DNA of 8,458 nt from assembly GCA_016765335.1 (NCBI GenBank), contig JAESQE010000617.1, positions 1-8,458 on the forward strand. The letters run 5' to 3'. Position 1 is the first letter of the stretch, and each line of letters opens with the position of its first letter. This document shows positions 6,372-8,458 of the stretch, one piece after another. Below the pieces are notes generated by a model. The model saw only the letters and a program-made list of their open reading frames with translations. It did no database searches and was not told the DNA's origin. The position numbers and the translations under genes are program-made. This DNA comes from Planctomycetaceae bacterium (GTDB lineage: Bacteria; Planctomycetota; Planctomycetia; Planctomycetales; Planctomycetaceae).

Positions 6372-7465
6372 TTAGCAGGATCCCCACAAACCCCTTGCAG
6401 TCTCGATTGCATTGCTGCCAACATAGAAGTCCATCGTGGTTTGAATGGATGAATGTCGCATGATTTCCTTTAGGTCAGCCGGCATCAGTTTACGCGACCA
6501 TCGGAAACCGAAAGACCTTCTCAGGTCGTGAGCTGATGCGTGTTTCTTCTTGCCTGAAAGTGACTCCCCGACAAGTATCCCAGCCGCTTTACCAATTCGT
6601 GAAATCAGTGTTGATGTTGTATCTGAACGTAGCCTGGTTCCCCTGTTGCGTTTCGGAATGGGATTAAACACGTAGCCTGTTCGTTCTTCCTTGGGGACTG
6701 ACCGCAACAGCTCTGCAAAGTCTGGGACGATTGGTATTTGTTCGTACTGTTTTGATTTCTGTGCGTGAGCTTGGATTACTAGCATCGGGAATTCCTGCGA
6801 AAAATCGACGCACAGATCACTATCGTCAGTCCAATGAAGATTCATCGCTTCACTGATTTGCAAACCGGACCACCACAACCCCTTGAGCAGGAATACCCAC
6901 TCAGCAGGCGTCTTTGAGCTAATAACGTAACTTTATCTATCAGACGCTCAAACTCTTCCAGTGTGATTGGTCGCCCTTTCATCGATGGGGCGTGTTTCGG
7001 CATCCGTATCTTGGGAGCAACCGGGATAAACTTTTGCTCGACCGCCCATGCGAGAGACGCCTTCAAAAGGACAAGATTTGCCTTGATGGTTGCCTCGGCA
7101 TTTTTCAGCCTCCTCATGCCTGCCTGAAACTTGCTGATTGCAGCCTCGTTCAAACTGCAAAGCATCTTTGGATTGATGATTCGTTCCAATGAATTGAATG
7201 CAGTTCGATACCGTCTGCATGTCGATTCAGGATGTGTTGATAAGTATTCCTCATCAAATCTTTTTCGGAAGGCCTCCCACGTCATGCGGATATCTTCGTA
7301 GTACGTCCCGTTGACCAGTTCCCGTTTGAGGTTCCCCGCAAAGCGTTCTGTATCGCGTTTTCTTTTGGTTCGTGCTGAGCGGGTCTTCTTTCGCCCGGTG
7401 ATTGGGTCAGTCCATTGGCAAACGTAGTTTGTTCGCCCCTTTGATTTGAATACGGTAATGTTCAT
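6372..7465 (-). pseudogene. Tyrosine recombinase/phage-type integrase, frameshifted and missing a catalytic Arg
   Basis: The N-terminal part (MNITVFKSKGRTNYVCQW onward) is a typical arm-binding region plus core-binding domain; the likely start is ATG 7463-7465, with AAAGGCGA before it. At about 6920-6932 the frame shifts by one base: the first frame loses similarity after RPITLEEFERLIDKV, and the neighbouring frame resumes as SKTPAEWVFLLKGLWWSGLQ. The catalytic domain then has HDLR (His and Arg), MRHSS (His) and the nucleophile Tyr in DFYVG (codon 6423-6425), followed by a stop at 6372-6374. The first catalytic Arg of the usual SGLR-x-x-EA motif is Gln here (codon 6858-6860). A possible extra G at about 6382-6385 may also have cut off a tail that reads on to 6314. 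The gene points toward the tRNA fragment, the usual place for an integrase beside its att site. It is almost certainly inactive. Confidence 0.85.
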
Positions 7466-7531
7466 GAATTCGCCTTTGGCGATTTCAAACTTTGCAATGT
7501 TGCTGCACACGACTGAGAATGAAGGTCTTAA

Positions 7532-7645
7532 TTATCTGCCGAGATGCCGCCTCAACACATCGTAAATAGTGGGGCGAGGTAACCCGACAGCCTTGGCGAT
7601 TCGAGTAGGTTGCCAACGCATCAACAGACAGCAGATGCCAATCAT
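7532..7645 (-). pseudogene. HTH fragment, possibly resolvase C-terminus
   Basis: A 37-residue frame (ATG 7643-7645, TAA 7532-7534) contains WQPTRIAKAVGLPRPTIYDV followed by LRRHLGR. This is a clear helix-turn-helix of the kind that ends serine recombinases (resolvase/invertase C-terminal HTH), IA-x-x-x-GLPRPTIY being the turn and recognition helix. Such a domain normally follows a catalytic domain of about 140 residues, which is absent: upstream DNA reads as an RHS fragment in a different frame. It is therefore probably the surviving 3' end of a recombinase joined to RHS debris. A free-standing mini-regulator is less likely. Confidence 0.5.
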
Positions 7646-7721
7646 CAGCGGTCGCAATTTCCCACTGAGGCAGCGTCAGCGTATTCCACGACCAAGCCGA
7701 GTAGTAATGATCCGCCCCGTG

Positions 7722-7973
7722 CTGATTCGTACCATCGTATTTCCAGTTGGCGTAATTGCCATTGGCTTCGACAACGCCCGTGCGATCCCCGACACCATCA
7801 AACCCGTAAGCAAAAGAGGTCAGCGTGGTCGAGGCACTATTCAGATTCACAACCAACGCCAAATTCCCAGCCGCATCAAACGAAAACGAAGTAACTTCCC
7901 CCTCCGGATTCGTCAACTTCGTCAGCCGACCATCGTCATCATAATCCGAAGTAAACAACTCCGGCAGATAATT
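7722..7973 (-). pseudogene. RHS/YD-repeat protein fragment
   Basis: The frame reads YDDDGRLTKLTNPEG, then FSFDAAGNLALVVN, then FDGVGDRTGVVEANGNY and WKYDGTNQ. These are degenerate copies of the YD repeat of RHS proteins, large surface or toxin-delivery shells with a (Y/F)D-x-x-G-(R/N) pattern. Full proteins exceed 1,000 residues; only about 80 remain. The frame is closed by TAG at 7974-7976 on its 5' side and loses similarity after base 7722, where it runs out of register into the HTH fragment. There is no start codon of normal quality. It is a non-functional island of a former rhs gene. Confidence 0.75.
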
Positions 7974-8008
7974 CTACCGGGGTTGTTCAGTTGCTATTGT
8001 TGCAGAGA

Positions 8009-8449
8009 TTACAAGACTATGATGTCTGGATCTACTTCATCAGGCTGAAACAATACTCCATTGGTATCTATGACAATGAAATCGCATTCTATAGCTGCGT
8101 ATTTAATAACGTCACAAAACAAATCGTTATGCCTACACTCCACCTGAAAATCGTAAACATAACCTGTTTCAGTTAAGTATTCATGATGTTCATCATATTC
8201 ACCGCAGAAATTGTCATCTATGTGACCGGTACTGTAAAACAGAAGTCGCTTATTGTCTGTAGTTGTTAATGCACAGTCGCGTTCAACCTTATACTTTGTA
8301 TCATGTATATCGTATGAGTGATCAATACAATAATTTCGGTTCGTCCGGGTTAATGCGTGTTTTGCCTGGTGACGTTTTGCAAACATTACTCGCTTGAATA
8401 AAACAGGGCATGACTGTCTCATCTGGTTTTTTACCACAAAAATCAGCAA
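8009..8449 (-). CDS. Hypothetical acidic protein, possibly 5'-truncated by window edge
   Basis: The frame stays open to the window's end, so the true start may lie outside; inside, ATG at 8420-8422 or 8384-8386 are possible starts. The N-terminal third is basic and the C-terminal two thirds are rich in Asp, Glu, Tyr and Cys (for example DDNFCGEYDEHHEYLTETGY), ending FQPDEVDPDIIVL. No membrane segment or known motif is visible. It stops 33 bases before the RHS fragment on the same strand. Small acidic genes next to rhs debris are often immunity genes of displaced toxin cassettes, so that role is a reasonable guess, but no immunity family can be named. Confidence 0.5.
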   Translation of the reverse strand: MLIFVVKNQMRQSCPVLFKRVMFAKRHQAKHALTRTNRNYCIDHSYDIHDTKYKVERDCALTTTDNKRLLFYSTGHIDDNFCGEYDEHHEYLTETGYVYDFQVECRHNDLFCDVIKYAAIECDFIVIDTNGVLFQPDEVDPDIIVL

Positions 8450-8458
8450 GTCGAGATC

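Noticed and set aside
6237..6452. A 71-codon forward reading frame
   Set aside because: Its start is the translated tRNA fragment (the familiar VQIPASP-type artefact) and the rest is antisense to the integrase.
6920..6932. Programmed -1 frameshifting in the integrase
   Set aside because: There is no slippery heptamer at the shift, and the catalytic Arg is also missing, so decay is more likely.
7569..8048. A 159-codon forward frame rich in Arg and Pro
   Set aside because: It is antisense to the HTH and RHS fragments, and its composition is what the reverse of YD repeats gives.

Overview
The window looks like chromosomal accessory DNA from a planctomycete, probably of the Gimesia/Rubinisphaera kind. 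The evidence is an ECF-type sigma factor overlapping a Ser/Thr kinase that carries an anti-sigma-like zinc motif and leucine-rich repeats, a planctomycete-style tyrosine integrase, a small excisionase-like helix-turn-helix protein, and moderate G+C. The assignment rests on family resemblance recalled from knowledge, not on a search.

Layout. (1) Bases 1-700 hold a minus-strand cluster: an excisionase-like HTH protein (412-681) and two doubtful small reading frames downstream of it. (2) Bases 923-1282 are the 5' part of an IS1595-family transposase, cut off after its first catalytic Asp and joined to unrelated sequence. (3) Bases 1548-6024 form a plus-strand, operon-like run: a small Cys-rich protein, a sigma factor, a membrane receptor kinase read from a single frame that is broken by one TAA, and a two-domain glycosyltransferase starting 11 bases after the kinase. 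A near-perfect 29-base dyad (1402-1430) lies in the only sizeable gap upstream. (4) Bases 6030-6320 are an integration scar: a degraded integrase-like tail, a tRNA-Lys(UUU) 3' fragment without its 5' half, and a hairpin. (5) Bases 6372-7465 are a decayed tyrosine integrase on the minus strand. (6) Bases 7532-8458 hold debris: an HTH fragment, an RHS/YD-repeat fragment and an acidic open frame that runs off the window.

How the genes may work together (inference): the kinase would sense something outside the cytoplasmic membrane through its leucine-rich repeats and control the neighbouring sigma factor through its zinc motif and/or phosphorylation; the glycosyltransferase would be a surface-modification output. 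The most striking observation is that the only defect in the kinase frame is a TAA exactly where the invariant VAIK lysine belongs. This would leave either a dead gene, a 137-residue soluble anti-sigma-like product, or, if the stop is read through with Lys, a working kinase.
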